Shown: positions 9,022-18,314, counted from the stretch's first letter. The stretch: 64,000 nt of DNA from Paraburkholderia acidipaludis NBRC 101816 (GCF_000684975.1 NZ_BAXZ01000008.1:41541-105540); one strand, 5' to 3'. Notes: generated by a model from the sequence alone, not told the origin. Numbers and translations are program-made.

Positions 9022-9888
9022 CTACTTCGAATTCCTTATGATTTCGCGCGGCGTCAGTCCCAGAAGACGATTCATCCAGTGCGCCATATGGCTCTGATGC
9101 GCGAACCCCGCCTCCAGGGCGATCTGGCTCACGCTCAATTCGCCTTCGACCAGAAGCGCTCGCGCGCGCTCGACGCGACGGCGCACGATGTACTGATGCA
9201 CCGGCAAACCCACCGTTTCGCGAAAGAGCACCTTGAAATGCGGCACGCTCATGTCCACGAGCGCCGCAAGCTCGTCGAGCATGAGCCGCTGATCGAGGCA
9301 GGCCTCGATGTAATCGGTTACACGCGCCGCCGCGCGCGGGCCGAGCGTGGAGCGGCGGCCACCGGGTAGCGGTGCGCCGTCGAGCAGTCGCACCACCATT
9401 GCCGTGCCTATGCTCTGCGCGAAAAGCGGGTCCGAGACTTCGCCCGCTTCGAGTTCGGCCTGCAACGTCCAGGCAAGATATTGCAGACGGGAATCCCGCA
9501 GTTGCAAGCGCGGCCGGATCTGCCTGCCGGCGCGGCGGCCGTCCAGTTGCTCCGCGATCGTGCGGACAAAAGATTCCTCGAACCAGATGCGCAGAATGGT
9601 GCAGTCCGCATCGTCGGTCCAGACGCCCTCGAGGCCGGCCGGCACGACGTCGGCATCGCCATGCGCCTGCAGGCGCGCGACATGCCGGCCGTCGCATACG
9701 CAGTTGGCCCGCACGGGGGAGCCCACATGGACCCCGATCCGGTGATGATCCGCCGCGGGAATGCGATGCTGCCCCGCCGAAATGGCCAGCAGTTCGGCGC
9801 CGAATCCCTGCCAGCCCAGCCTGGCGCTGGAACGCAGGCTGGCGCGAGCGCTCGCTTCCCGGTTCGAATCTGCCGTCCGTGCGTCCAT
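9022..9888 (-). CDS. AraC-family transcriptional regulator
   Basis: About 288 residues from ATG 9888 (an in-frame start at 9909 adds seven). The N-terminal ~180 residues form a cupin-like ligand domain of the AraC_binding_2 kind. The C-terminal ~100 residues hold two helix-turn-helix units: MLDELAALVDMSVPHFKVLFRETVG, then LSVSQIALEAGFAHQSHMAHWMNRLLGLTPREI, which closely fits the AraC/XylS signature. It is divergent from the NmrA-like gene at 10096, with about 200 bp between them, so that gene is the most likely target. The ligand is unknown. Confidence 0.9.
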   Translation of the reverse strand: MDARTADSNREASARASLRSSARLGWQGFGAELLAISAGQHRIPAADHHRIGVHVGSPVRANCVCDGRHVARLQAHGDADVVPAGLEGVWTDDADCTILRIWFEESFVRTIAEQLDGRRAGRQIRPRLQLRDSRLQYLAWTLQAELEAGEVSDPLFAQSIGTAMVVRLLDGAPLPGGRRSTLGPRAAARVTDYIEACLDQRLMLDELAALVDMSVPHFKVLFRETVGLPVHQYIVRRRVERARALLVEGELSVSQIALEAGFAHQSHMAHWMNRLLGLTPREIIRNSK

Positions 9889-10095
9889 GCTGTCTCCGGT
9901 CCCGTGCAAAGCCGTCGGCTACGGTGCCGCCGCGCCTTCAGCCAGTCTAATGATCCCTGGCGGCCGCCGCAACGAAACGCAAAGGCGCCGCGCGTCGCGC
10001 GCCATCCTTTCCTGCACGATTCCATCCGTTCCTGCGCGCCCCGCCGATCTCGCCCCTCTATGATCGACTCACACCCTGTCAGCAAGGATCGAATC

Positions 10096-10989
10096 ATGTT
10101 CGTCATCTTCGGAGCATCGGGCCGCGCGGGATACGCGAGTGCGAGCGCATTGCGCAAGGCCGGGCGGCGCGTGCGCGCCGTCGTGCGCGGCGCCCATCAA
10201 GGCGAGCGTCTCGCTGCGCTGGGCTGCGAAATCGCTCTCGCCGACCTGAGAGACACGAAGTCGGTGGCAGCGGCGCTGGAGGGCGCCGGCGCCGTGCAGA
10301 TGCTCTGCCCCGTGCCGGAAGGCGATACGCAGCCCGAAACGACGATGCGCCAGATGATCGACGCCGCAGCCAGTGCACTGCGCACCAACCCGCCTCCGGT
10401 CGTTCTCGCCATCTCCGACTATGGTGCGGAACTGCCCTTGAACACCGGCATCACGGGCCTTTATCACTATCTCGAACATCGGCTGACGCACGTCGCACCG
10501 CACCTGACCCTGCTTCGTTCAGCAGAACATATGCAGAACTGGGCGAGGATTTTGCCGCCCGCGCTGGCGTCCGGCGTCCTGCCGAGCCTGCATCATCCGC
10601 TCACCCAGCCGATCCCGACCGTTTCGGCCGAGGACGTGGGCACAGTCGCGGCCGAATTGCTGCTCGACGCGCCACGCGCCAAACCCCTCCGCATCGTGAG
10701 CATCGAGGGACCGCGCCGCGTCAGCGTGAACGAAATCGCAGCAACGCTAGGCGAACTCAGCGGACGGCCGATCCGGGCACAAACGCTGCCGCGCGACGCG
10801 TGGACACCCACGCTGCTGCGCGCAGGACTCAGCGAAAATCACGCGCGCCTCATTACCGACCTTTACGACGTCTACAACACGGGCAAGATCGACGTGGAAA
10901 GCGATCGCAGCGAGCGCCGCTTTGGCAAGACGGAATTACGCACCGTGTTCGCTTCGCTCCTGTCCAGACTGCCGAGTGCGTTGTCGTAG
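10096..10989 (+). CDS. NmrA-like NAD(P)-binding protein (atypical SDR)
   Basis: Predicted 297-residue Rossmann-fold protein. The N-terminus MFVIFGASGRAGYASA carries the GxxGxxG dinucleotide-binding motif, and ADLRDTKSVAAAL is typical of NmrA/QOR2-like redox sensors or reductases. The Tyr-x-x-x-Lys pair of classical SDRs is not obvious, as usual for NmrA-like members. ATG 10096 follows AAGGA (10084-10088). An upstream in-frame ATG at 10060 is possible but less well placed. It is divergent from the AraC-family gene, which probably regulates it. The substrate is unknown. Confidence 0.85.
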   Translation: MFVIFGASGRAGYASASALRKAGRRVRAVVRGAHQGERLAALGCEIALADLRDTKSVAAALEGAGAVQMLCPVPEGDTQPETTMRQMIDAAASALRTNPPPVVLAISDYGAELPLNTGITGLYHYLEHRLTHVAPHLTLLRSAEHMQNWARILPPALASGVLPSLHHPLTQPIPTVSAEDVGTVAAELLLDAPRAKPLRIVSIEGPRRVSVNEIAATLGELSGRPIRAQTLPRDAWTPTLLRAGLSENHARLITDLYDVYNTGKIDVESDRSERRFGKTELRTVFASLLSRLPSALS

Positions 10990-11040
10990 CGTTCGTTCGC
11001 ACGACCCAGGCCGCGCCGCCCCTCCTACCCTCCCCTTTGC

Positions 11041-11066
11041 GCGCAGACGTTCTACAACGTCTGCGC
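11041..11066. terminator. Perfect 11-bp inverted repeat downstream of the NmrA-like gene
   Basis: GCGCAGACGTT at 11041-11051 and its exact complement at 11056-11066 enclose a 4-nt loop. It lies 51 bp after the stop at 10989 and 145 bp before deoR. No T-run follows, so it may be a Rho-assisted 3' end or an operator rather than an intrinsic terminator. Confidence 0.5.
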
Positions 11067-11139
11067 GTTCACGCGACTATCGGCAAGTCGGCCGATTTGT
11101 TATAATTCGATCAAGCGTCCGAAACAAATCTAACGCCGC

Positions 11140-11172
11140 ACGAAACTGCGACGGAACAGCAACGAAACTGCG
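11140..11172 (+). promoter_or_regulatory. Two direct repeats ACGAAACTGCG upstream of deoR-type gene
   Basis: ACGAAACTGCG occurs at 11140-11150 and 11162-11172. The copies start exactly 22 bp apart, two helical turns, and lie 40 bp before the regulator start. This placement fits an autoregulatory operator. No matching copy was seen upstream of deoC. Confidence 0.35.
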
Positions 11173-11211
11173 GCAAAGCCGTCCGAGGCGGGCGCCGCGT
11201 TCCACCTCCAC

Positions 11212-11940
11212 ATGGCCAAAACGAACCGGCTGCAAGCGCTTGCCGACGCGCTCGCCAAACACAACGTCATGCATCTGCGCGATGCGGCTTCGTTGCTTGG
11301 CGTCTCCGAAATGACGGTGCGGCGCGATATTGCCGCCAATCCCGAGCGATTCACTTACCTCGGCGGCTACATCGTGAGCGCGGCAGACGTGCCCAATGCC
11401 GTCGGTTACTCGCTGGAGTCGGAGAAGGACCATTTCGCGCCGGCCAAGGCGCAAGCCTCGGCACATGCGGCACGGCTCATTGCCGAAAACGACACCATCT
11501 TCATCGATTGCGGCACCACGATGGCCGCGCTCACGCGCCTCATTCCCTCGCATCTGCAGATCACGGCCGTGTGCTACTCGCTGAACGTTGCGGAAGTGCT
11601 GCGCCGCATGCATAACGTGCGCATGATTCTGCTGGGCGGGGTCTATGTGCCGTCGTCGGATTCGTTTTCCGGCGAGGAAAGTCTCGAGATGTTGCGCCGC
11701 ATGGGCATCAACAAGGCGTTCATTTCGGCGGGTGGCCTGGATGTCACGCGCGGCGTGACGTGCTGGAATTTTCACGAAGTGGCGATCAAGCAGGCCGCCA
11801 TGGCGAGCGCCGTCCAGCGCCATCTGGTCGTCGACACGAGCAAGTACGGCGTGGTGAAGGCCTGGCGCTTTTCGCAGATGAACGACTTCGACTCCATCAT
11901 CACCGAAAAAGGCGAAGAGCCGCGCAAGCGTAGCGCCTGA
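11212..11940 (+). CDS. deoR: DeoR-family transcriptional regulator
   Basis: A 242-residue repressor-type protein. The N-terminal winged helix (about residues 6-60) has LADALAKHNVMHLRDAASLLGVSEMTVRRDI, the DeoR helix-turn-helix. The rest is the DeoR C-terminal sensor fold, related to ribose-5-phosphate isomerase, with DTIFIDCGTTMAAL and LLGGVYVPSSDSFSG as phosphosugar-binding loops. It faces the minus-strand deoC-kinase-ABC operon (stop at 12022), so it is the likely local regulator. Its inducer may be a phosphorylated sugar such as deoxyribose-5-phosphate, as in E. coli DeoR. The symbol rests on family and context. Confidence 0.85.
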   Translation: MAKTNRLQALADALAKHNVMHLRDAASLLGVSEMTVRRDIAANPERFTYLGGYIVSAADVPNAVGYSLESEKDHFAPAKAQASAHAARLIAENDTIFIDCGTTMAALTRLIPSHLQITAVCYSLNVAEVLRRMHNVRMILLGGVYVPSSDSFSGEESLEMLRRMGINKAFISAGGLDVTRGVTCWNFHEVAIKQAAMASAVQRHLVVDTSKYGVVKAWRFSQMNDFDSIITEKGEEPRKRSA

Positions 11941-12021
11941 GCCGCGCCTCGTCTGCCCCGCCTCTTGTGTCGGCTTGCCGGCTGCGGCCGGCATCCCCGG
12001 CCGGCCCAGCCGCGCGGCATC

Positions 12022-13062
12022 TCAGCCGCGGCGACGCAGCGCGAACAGCGTGCCGGCCACGAGAATGAACGCGCCGATAATCACCTTCTGCCAGGTGCTG
12101 GGCACGCCCACGAGAATCAGGACGTTGTTGATGAGCGTCACGAGCGCCACGCCCATCAGCGTGCCGACCACGGTGCCGCTGCCGCCCGTGATGCGCGCGC
12201 CGCCCAGAATCACGGCCGCGATCACGTCGAGTTCCGAACCCACCAGATCGAACGGATTGGCGAGCCGGTTGTTCGAAACGTGCAGAATGCCCGCCACGCC
12301 CGCGAGAAATCCCGTATAGCCGAATACGAAGAGCCGGATCGCACGCAGGTTGAAGCCCAGCCGCTCCGCAATCGCGGGACTGCCGCCCATCGCATACACG
12401 CCGCGGCCCATCATCGTGCGATTGAGCAGCCACCAGGTGAGCACGGCGCCCGCCACGAGTGCGATGACCGACATCGGCAGCACGGCGTCCAGCCCGTCGA
12501 CCGTGCGGTACGCCATGAGGGGAATGCGGCCGAAGTGGTCCATGCTGTGCGGGATGTTCATGAAGAACGTCGTGCCCACGAAGGTCAGCAGGATCCCGCG
12601 ATACAGGTACTGCGTGCCGATCGTCACGATCAGCGAGGGCGCCTGCAGCCGGTGCACGATGAAGCCGTTGATCAGGCCGAGCAGGATGCCGCCTAGCGCC
12701 CCCGTCAGCAGGATCAGCAAGAACGGCTCGTCGGGCCACCAGGCGAATACGGCCTTCGTGATGGAGTACATCGTGAGCGCGCCGATGGCCGTAAACGACA
12801 CGTCGATGCCGCCCGAAGCCAGCACGACGAGCGTGCCGAGCGCGAAGAGCGAGGTGGTGGTGGCCGAGTGGAGCAGGTCGAAGAGCGTCGCCCACTGCAG
12901 AAAGCGCGGGTTGATGGAAGCGACGACTACGCAGGTGATCACGATCAGCGCGGCCGTGAACCACTCGGGGTTGCGCGCGAGCTTCGCGCGCCAGTTGAGC
13001 GAGGGCGCCTCGCGCGCCACTTCGACGGTATCGGAAGAACTCATGGTCTGATTGATGCTCAT
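12022..13062 (-). CDS. Sugar ABC transporter permease (second permease of the deo-type operon)
   Basis: RbsC-family inner-membrane permease, 346 residues, about ten hydrophobic helices. ATG 13062 (MSINQTMSSSD) follows AGGA with good spacing; an upstream in-frame start at 13107 would overlap the ATPase gene and is less likely. The cytoplasmic loop typical of the family is visible near AIRLFVFGYTGFLAGVAG, and the C-terminal repeat has GGARITGGSGTVVGT. It is the last gene of the operon, 28 bp after the ATPase. Having two permeases implies a heterodimeric channel, as in LsrC/LsrD or YtfT/YjfF. Confidence 0.9.
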   Translation of the reverse strand: MSINQTMSSSDTVEVAREAPSLNWRAKLARNPEWFTAALIVITCVVVASINPRFLQWATLFDLLHSATTTSLFALGTLVVLASGGIDVSFTAIGALTMYSITKAVFAWWPDEPFLLILLTGALGGILLGLINGFIVHRLQAPSLIVTIGTQYLYRGILLTFVGTTFFMNIPHSMDHFGRIPLMAYRTVDGLDAVLPMSVIALVAGAVLTWWLLNRTMMGRGVYAMGGSPAIAERLGFNLRAIRLFVFGYTGFLAGVAGILHVSNNRLANPFDLVGSELDVIAAVILGGARITGGSGTVVGTLMGVALVTLINNVLILVGVPSTWQKVIIGAFILVAGTLFALRRRG

Positions 13063-13090
13063 ACGGGTTCCTGCCACGGTAACGCGGGTT

Positions 13091-14626
13091 TCATGCGGCT
13101 TCGGCAAGGAGCGCGCGATAAAGCTGGGCCTCGGTCAGGCTCTCGGCACGGTGTTCCTCGGCAACGCGTCCTTTTCGCATCATCAGCACGCGGTCGCAGT
13201 TCTGCAGCAGCTCCGGCAAGTCGTCGCTCACGAGCAGGATGCCGATGCCGCGCTGCGCGAGACCCTGCATGATGCGATAGATGATGTCCTTCGACCCCAC
13301 GTCCACACCCACGGTCGGCCCATGCAGGATCAGCACGTGCGGGTCGATGGCGAGCCACCGGCCGATCAGAACGCGCTGCTGGTTGCCGCCCGAAAGCGAT
13401 TGCACGGCCTTGTCCACGTTCGGCGTGGCGATCTGCAGCTCCTTCACCGTTTCCTCGGCCATGGAGCGAGCGCGCACGCGATCGATCTGGCCGAAGCGGT
13501 CGCGCAGGCTCGCGATCATCGCCGTGATCACGTTGTCGCGTATCGACTTGTCGAGAAAGAGCCCTTCGTTCAGGCGGTCTTCGGGCACATAGCCAATGCG
13601 CTCGCGCTTTGCGTCGCCCGGCGTAGCAAGCCTGATCGTGCGGCCGTCCAGCACGATGCTGCCGCTGTCGGCCGGCGCGACGCCTGCCAGCGCGCGCGCC
13701 AGCTCGTTGCGCCCCGAATCGAGCAGGCCCGTGACGCCGAGTATCTCGCCGCGATGCAGCGAGAACGAGACGTCCTGGAACTGGCCCGCGCGCCCAAGGC
13801 CGCGCACGTCGAGCAGCACCTCGCCTTCGGGCGCATCGACGCGATAGCGGTCCTGTGACAGCTGGCGCCCCGTCATCATTTCGCTAAGCTGCGCCTTGGT
13901 GTAATCGGCGATCGGTCCCTGCGCGACTTTCTGGCCGTCACGCAGCACGATCACCTCGCCGCCGATCGCATAGCATTCGTCGAGCTTGTGGCTCACGAAC
14001 AGCACCGTCACGCCGTGAGCGCGCAACTGGCCGAGCACGGCGATCAGGTTCGTCACTTCCTTTTGCGTGAGCGACGTGGTGGGCTCGTCCATGATCACGA
14101 ACTTCGCCTCGCTCGCGATCGCACGCGCGATCGCCACCAACTGGCGCGTCGCGAGCGGCAACTGCTCGATGAGGGTCGCCTGAAAATCGGCGTCGCCCGG
14201 CAGGCCGACGGCGCCCAATGCGCGCGCCGCCGTGCGCGCGAGCTCGCGGCGGTCGAACGTGCGGGCGAGGCGCCCGCTGTGCTCGGCCAGCTCTGTCGTG
14301 AGGCCCACGTTCTCGGCCACGCTCATGTTCGGCAATAGTGAGAGGTCCTGATAGACCGTCTCGATGCCGGCCGCGAGCGATTCGAGCGGCGAAAGCCGCG
14401 CGAAATGCTGGCCGTCGATCACGAGCTCGCCCTCGTCGGGCGGCTGCGCGCCGGAGATGATCTTGATGAGCGTGCTCTTGCCGCAGCCGTTCTCACCGAG
14501 CAGGTGATAGATCTGCCCGCGCTCGAACGTGAGCGTGACGCCGCGCAGCGCGTGCACGCCGGTAAAACGCTTGTGCACGCCCAGCACCTGCAATAGCGGT
14601 TCTGAAGCCATGTTCTGACTCACCAT
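13091..14626 (-). CDS. Sugar ABC transporter ATPase with two nucleotide-binding domains (RbsA-type)
   Basis: A 511-residue tandem ABC ATPase energising the importer. Domain 1 (about 10-245) has Walker A GENGCGKST (Cys where Ala is usual) and Walker B FVIMDEPTTSL. Domain 2 (about 260-510) has the degenerate Walker A GLLDSGRNELARAL normal for this family and the signature LSGGNQQRVLIGRWL. The family's C-terminal domain is expected to be the weaker ATPase. Start is at 14626 or at the in-frame ATG 14611, which has GGTGAG at 14617-14622. It sits between the binding-protein gene (52 bp upstream) and the second permease. Confidence 0.93.
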   Translation of the reverse strand: MVSQNMASEPLLQVLGVHKRFTGVHALRGVTLTFERGQIYHLLGENGCGKSTLIKIISGAQPPDEGELVIDGQHFARLSPLESLAAGIETVYQDLSLLPNMSVAENVGLTTELAEHSGRLARTFDRRELARTAARALGAVGLPGDADFQATLIEQLPLATRQLVAIARAIASEAKFVIMDEPTTSLTQKEVTNLIAVLGQLRAHGVTVLFVSHKLDECYAIGGEVIVLRDGQKVAQGPIADYTKAQLSEMMTGRQLSQDRYRVDAPEGEVLLDVRGLGRAGQFQDVSFSLHRGEILGVTGLLDSGRNELARALAGVAPADSGSIVLDGRTIRLATPGDAKRERIGYVPEDRLNEGLFLDKSIRDNVITAMIASLRDRFGQIDRVRARSMAEETVKELQIATPNVDKAVQSLSGGNQQRVLIGRWLAIDPHVLILHGPTVGVDVGSKDIIYRIMQGLAQRGIGILLVSDDLPELLQNCDRVLMMRKGRVAEEHRAESLTEAQLYRALLAEAA

Positions 14627-14678
14627 CGTGACATTGCTACAGGGCGCGCGACACCAGATCGCGCGCCCGTTTCTCCGA

Positions 14679-15683
14679 TCAGAAGTTGTACTGCTTGTAG
14701 TTCGACTTGTCGACGCTCACCCAGCCCTGGCCGCGCACGATGATGCCCTTGCCCGGGCCCTTCGTCACCGTGACCTTTTCATAGCCCGGCAGGCCCAGAT
14801 TCGCGCCGTTCTCCACGGTCTTACCCTGGATCAGCATCAGCGCGATCTTGTTCATCGCGATGCCGGCCAGCTTCGGATCCCAGAACGCAATGCCGTTGAT
14901 CGCACCGCTTTCGAGGTACTTGCCTGCCTCGGTCGGCAGACCCGTGCCGTAGACGCAGACCTTGCCCTGCAGGCCGGCTTCCTCGACGGCGCGGCCGATG
15001 CCGAGCACGTCGAGCGAGGACGAACCCTGGAAGCCCTTCAGGTCCGGATGCTTGCGCAGCACTTCCTTGGCGACTTCATAGGCGCGCTCGCCGTCGTTGT
15101 TGGTTTCGAGGTTGTCCTCGACCAGCTGCATCTTCGGATACTTCTTCTTCGCGTTGTCGATGCCGCCGTCGGCCCACTGCACCTGCGAGCGGCTGCCGAG
15201 CGAGCCGACGAGCGTGGCCCATTTGCCTTCGTTGTGCATGCAGGAAGCGAGCCGGTCGTTGAGCGCGGCGCCGTAGGCCGAATTGTCGAATGCTTCGACG
15301 TCGACCATCGTGTTCTTCTCGTTGTCGGCCTCGTGCGTGACCACCTTGATGCCGCGATCCATCGCCTTCTTGAGCGCCGGTTCGAGCGTGGGCGGATCAT
15401 AAGGCACGACGGCGATCGCGTTCACCTTCTTCGCGATCAGGTCGTCGATGATCTTCAGTTGCTGGGCGGCGTCGGCCTGGCCGGGGCCGGTCTGATAGAC
15501 CGTCACGCCGGGGTTCTGCTGGCCGAACTCCTTCACGCCTTCTTCCATACGATTGAACCAGCTGATGCCGGTCACCTTCACCACGGTCACGATGGTGACG
15601 TTGTCGGCCGCGTGCGCCGCGACGGCGAGACCCGCAGCCAGCGCGCAGGCGGTAAGCGCCACGCTGAGTCGTTTGAATTTCAT
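14679..15683 (-). CDS. Periplasmic sugar-binding protein of the deo-type ABC importer
   Basis: A 334-residue exported protein: a signal peptide of about 26 residues ending AHAAD, then a type-I periplasmic binding fold (Peripla_BP_4). It has the usual LIAKKVNAIAVVPYDPPTLEPALKKA segment, an early strand VKVTGISWFNRMEEGVKEF, and HEADNEKN in the ligand cleft. It is closest in style to RhaS/LsrB-like proteins that bind pentoses, deoxysugars or AI-2. The operon context (deoC, PfkB kinase, RbsD-like mutarotase) favours deoxyribose or a related pentose. No nucleoside phosphorylase is nearby, which favours the free sugar over a nucleoside. Confidence 0.9.
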   Translation of the reverse strand: MKFKRLSVALTACALAAGLAVAAHAADNVTIVTVVKVTGISWFNRMEEGVKEFGQQNPGVTVYQTGPGQADAAQQLKIIDDLIAKKVNAIAVVPYDPPTLEPALKKAMDRGIKVVTHEADNEKNTMVDVEAFDNSAYGAALNDRLASCMHNEGKWATLVGSLGSRSQVQWADGGIDNAKKKYPKMQLVEDNLETNNDGERAYEVAKEVLRKHPDLKGFQGSSSLDVLGIGRAVEEAGLQGKVCVYGTGLPTEAGKYLESGAINGIAFWDPKLAGIAMNKIALMLIQGKTVENGANLGLPGYEKVTVTKGPGKGIIVRGQGWVSVDKSNYKQYNF

Positions 15684-15779
15684 TTCGCATGTCTCCTTTG
15701 TTGTTCGCTTTCGCCCCGGAAATGATGGCGGCGGACCTCCGAGGCTCGAGGCCCGCCGGCGTTAACCGTCGTGCCGCCT

Positions 15780-16817
15780 TCAGCCTGGCGCTCGCGGCTT
15801 CGCGCCGGGCTGTGCCGATGCAAAGCCGAAGATCGACCGCACCCGCTCGCCGCCCGCGAACGCGAGCGAAAGCAGCAGCAGGAAACCCCAGGCGCAGTCG
15901 CCGAAGAACTGCGAAACGTTCATCAGATTAAACAGGCTGGACAGAAACTGCAGGACCGTGGCCGCGAAAAACACGCAGATGATGCGGCCATATCCGCCTG
16001 CGGGATTCACGCCGCCCATCACCGCGATCAGGATCGCGATCAGCAAATACGAGTTACCGTAATCCCATTTCGCGCTCAGCGTATGCGAAACGCTCACGAG
16101 GCCCGCGAGCGAGGCGAGCACGCCGCACATCGTATAGGTGATGATGAGCATGCGCGCGCGCGGAATGCCCGCGTAGAATGCGGCGCGCTGATTCGTGCCC
16201 ATCAGGTAAAGACGCAGTCCGAACGGTGTGCGCCTGAGCAGCCACCCGAGCAGCACGACCACGGCGAGGAAGAGGCACAGCGAAATCGGCACCTGGAAGA
16301 ACGTGCCGTTGCTGATGTCGGCAAGCGGTTCGACGTAGTCGACGTGCACCGAGGCGCCGTTGCTGAGCGCCACCGCAAAACCCGTGAAAAGCAGTTGCGT
16401 GCCGAGCGTGCAGAGAATGGGCGTGAGCGAAAGCCGCGCGATCACGATGCCGTTGAGCAGGCCGCCGATCAGCCCCATGCCGAGCACAATCGCGCAGAAG
16501 AGCGCGGTGTAGAGCACCGGCGAATCGTCGCCGCTCACGAGCTTCGGCACCACGAGCGCCGCAATCATGCCCGAGAGGTTTGCGAGCCCCACGCCCGAGA
16601 GGTCGATGCCGCCGTTGCCGGAGAGCATCGAGAGCATGATGCCGAGCGCGAGCAGGGCGACTTCGGGCAACTGGGCGCCCATCGACTGCAGATTGTCGAT
16701 GCCGACGAAGAGGCCGTGCGAAAGCCAGATCGCCACGAGCACGACGAGCAGGTTCACGACCAGCAGAAAGTTCAGTTGCCGGTCGCCGAACCACCTTGCG
16801 AATAAAGATGACTTCAT
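15780..16817 (-). CDS. Sugar ABC transporter permease (first permease of the deo-type operon)
   Basis: RbsC-family permease of 345 residues with about ten membrane segments. It begins with a short cytoplasmic tail and a hydrophobic block (FLLVVNLLVVLVAIWLSHGL). The conserved loop YAGIPRARMLIITYTMCGVLASLAG and the C-terminal GGVNPAGGYGRIICVFFAA are visible. It lies 33 bp after the kinase gene and 96 bp before the binding-protein gene, and pairs with the permease at 12022. The two permeases are clearly different sequences, which implies a heterodimer rather than a recent duplication. Confidence 0.9.
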   Translation of the reverse strand: MKSSLFARWFGDRQLNFLLVVNLLVVLVAIWLSHGLFVGIDNLQSMGAQLPEVALLALGIMLSMLSGNGGIDLSGVGLANLSGMIAALVVPKLVSGDDSPVLYTALFCAIVLGMGLIGGLLNGIVIARLSLTPILCTLGTQLLFTGFAVALSNGASVHVDYVEPLADISNGTFFQVPISLCLFLAVVVLLGWLLRRTPFGLRLYLMGTNQRAAFYAGIPRARMLIITYTMCGVLASLAGLVSVSHTLSAKWDYGNSYLLIAILIAVMGGVNPAGGYGRIICVFFAATVLQFLSSLFNLMNVSQFFGDCAWGFLLLLSLAFAGGERVRSIFGFASAQPGAKPRAPG

Positions 16818-16850
16818 GAGACGTCGTCCTTTGCCATGACCTGGGTGGCG

Positions 16851-17789
16851 TCAGTGCGCCGGAGCCGGCGTGCGGGAGAGCAGCGCGTCGACTTCCTCGC
16901 GCGTGGGCATCGAAGGCGCCGTGCCCGGCCGCGTTACGGAAATGCCCGCCAGCGCACAACCAAAACGGGTGGCCTCCAGCGGCTCGTCGCCGCGCGCGAG
17001 CGCCGCCGCAAAGCCGCCCGTGAAGCCGTCGCCGGCCCCGGCCGTTTCCACCACCGCGCCGCAACGGAACGCCGGCAGCAGTACCGATTTCCCGCGTGTG
17101 TGAAAGAGCGCGCCCGCTTCGCCCAGCGTCACGATCACGGCGCCCGCGCCCTTCTGCAGCAGGACGTCGGCAGCACGGCGCGCGTCGTCGGCGTCACGGA
17201 TCTCGATGCCGGTCAACGCGGTCGCTTCGGTTTCGTTCGGCGTCACGTAATCGCAAAGCGGAAAGATGTCGTCGGGCAGCGACATCGCGGGAGCCGGGTT
17301 GAACACCGTTTTTACGCCGTGCCGGCGCGCGAGTTCGAGCCCGCGCCGCGCCGCCGCCAGCGGCTGCTCCAGTTGTGTGACGAATACCTGCGAGGCGGCG
17401 ATATCGGCCTCGATCGCGTCCGCGTCGGCAGCCTCCATCGTGCCCGCGGCACCCGCCGCGACGATGATGGCATTCATGCCGGTCGTTTCGTCCACGAAGA
17501 TGTGGGCCGCGCCCGTCGCCGCGTGATCCACGGCCTTCGCGCGCGCCGTGATGCCCTCGTCCGCCCAGGTCTTGCGCGCGATCTCGCCGAACGCGTCGTT
17601 GCCGAGCCGCGTGCAGAACACCACCTGCGCGCCGGCGCGCGCCGCCGCGACGGCCTGGTTCGAACCCTTGCCGCCCGGTCCCATGGCAAACGCCGATCCT
17701 GCGATGGTCTCGCCGATCAGCGGCATGCGGCTCGCGCGAAACGCGAGGTCGGTCACGTAAATGCCGAGAATGACGACGCGCCCGCTCAT
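16851..17789 (-). CDS. PfkB-family sugar kinase (ribokinase / deoxyribokinase-like)
   Basis: A 312-residue cytoplasmic kinase. The start ATG at 17789 overlaps the mutarotase stop by four bases (ATGA), indicating translational coupling; the frame is open farther upstream but that part is inside the mutarotase gene. PfkB signature 1 is GPGGKGSNQAVAAARAG near residues 40-56. Signature 2 is VETAGAGDGFTGGFAAAL near the C-terminus, with the catalytic Asp in GAGDGF. With deoC next door, phosphorylation of 2-deoxyribose to deoxyribose-5-phosphate (DeoK role) is the best guess; ribose is the alternative. Confidence 0.88.
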   Translation of the reverse strand: MSGRVVILGIYVTDLAFRASRMPLIGETIAGSAFAMGPGGKGSNQAVAAARAGAQVVFCTRLGNDAFGEIARKTWADEGITARAKAVDHAATGAAHIFVDETTGMNAIIVAAGAAGTMEAADADAIEADIAASQVFVTQLEQPLAAARRGLELARRHGVKTVFNPAPAMSLPDDIFPLCDYVTPNETEATALTGIEIRDADDARRAADVLLQKGAGAVIVTLGEAGALFHTRGKSVLLPAFRCGAVVETAGAGDGFTGGFAAALARGDEPLEATRFGCALAGISVTRPGTAPSMPTREEVDALLSRTPAPAH

Positions 17790-18265
17790 TTGCCCGGCTC
17801 CGTCGCACCTGGCGCATCCGGCGCCAGCAGCACGCCTTTCGTGAAAATGAAGCAGCCATAGCCGCGCGCCTCGCCGGAGGCGATCACGCAATAGGCCCCG
17901 CGGGCGCGGGCGTAGAACGCGTGGCGCTCGATCGGCGCGAACGGCACGGGCCGGCCTTCGGCGACATCGACTTCGGCCTGCGCCTCGCGCTGCACCGCCG
18001 GAATGGCATGGGGCTCGCCCACCACTTCCATGCGCATGGCAGGTGCTTCGACGAAGGTGTCGAGCGGCAGCACGGAGAGGATGGCGCGCACGGCACGCGG
18101 CGCGTCGGCGCCGTCGATGCGCAGCAGCTTGCCGAGCACCGTTGCGCGGGCAACGGAATCGGCGGGAAAGTTCGCGTCGCAGACGACGAGTTCGTCGCCG
18201 TGCCCCATCGCGCGCAGCGCGTGCAGCACGTCGGCGTTCAGCAGCGGGTCTAGATTCTTCAGCAT
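17786..18265 (-). CDS. RbsD/FucU-family sugar mutarotase
   Basis: A 159-residue protein beginning MLKNLDPLLNADVLHALRAMGHGDELVV. This matches the RbsD/FucU fold that interconverts pyranose and furanose or alpha and beta anomers before phosphorylation. HGDELVVCDANFP holds the conserved His and Asp of the active site, and the late FYARARGAYCVIASGEARGYG segment is FucU-like. It overlaps the kinase by 4 bp, so the two are probably made in step. It is closer to FucU than to the shorter RbsD by length. Confidence 0.87.
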   Translation of the reverse strand: MLKNLDPLLNADVLHALRAMGHGDELVVCDANFPADSVARATVLGKLLRIDGADAPRAVRAILSVLPLDTFVEAPAMRMEVVGEPHAIPAVQREAQAEVDVAEGRPVPFAPIERHAFYARARGAYCVIASGEARGYGCFIFTKGVLLAPDAPGATEPGK

Positions 18266-18314
18266 GTTGTCTCCTCCGATTCAGGCGTTACGGCTTTCTT
18301 CGTTTCGAAGCCGC

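Noticed and set aside
12022..17789. AI-2 (Lsr) uptake system
   Set aside because: Two permeases, a tandem ATPase and an LsrB-like binding protein are reminiscent of lsrACDB. However, the kinase is PfkB-type rather than FGGY (LsrK), and deoC replaces lsrF/lsrG, so a pentose or deoxysugar is favoured.
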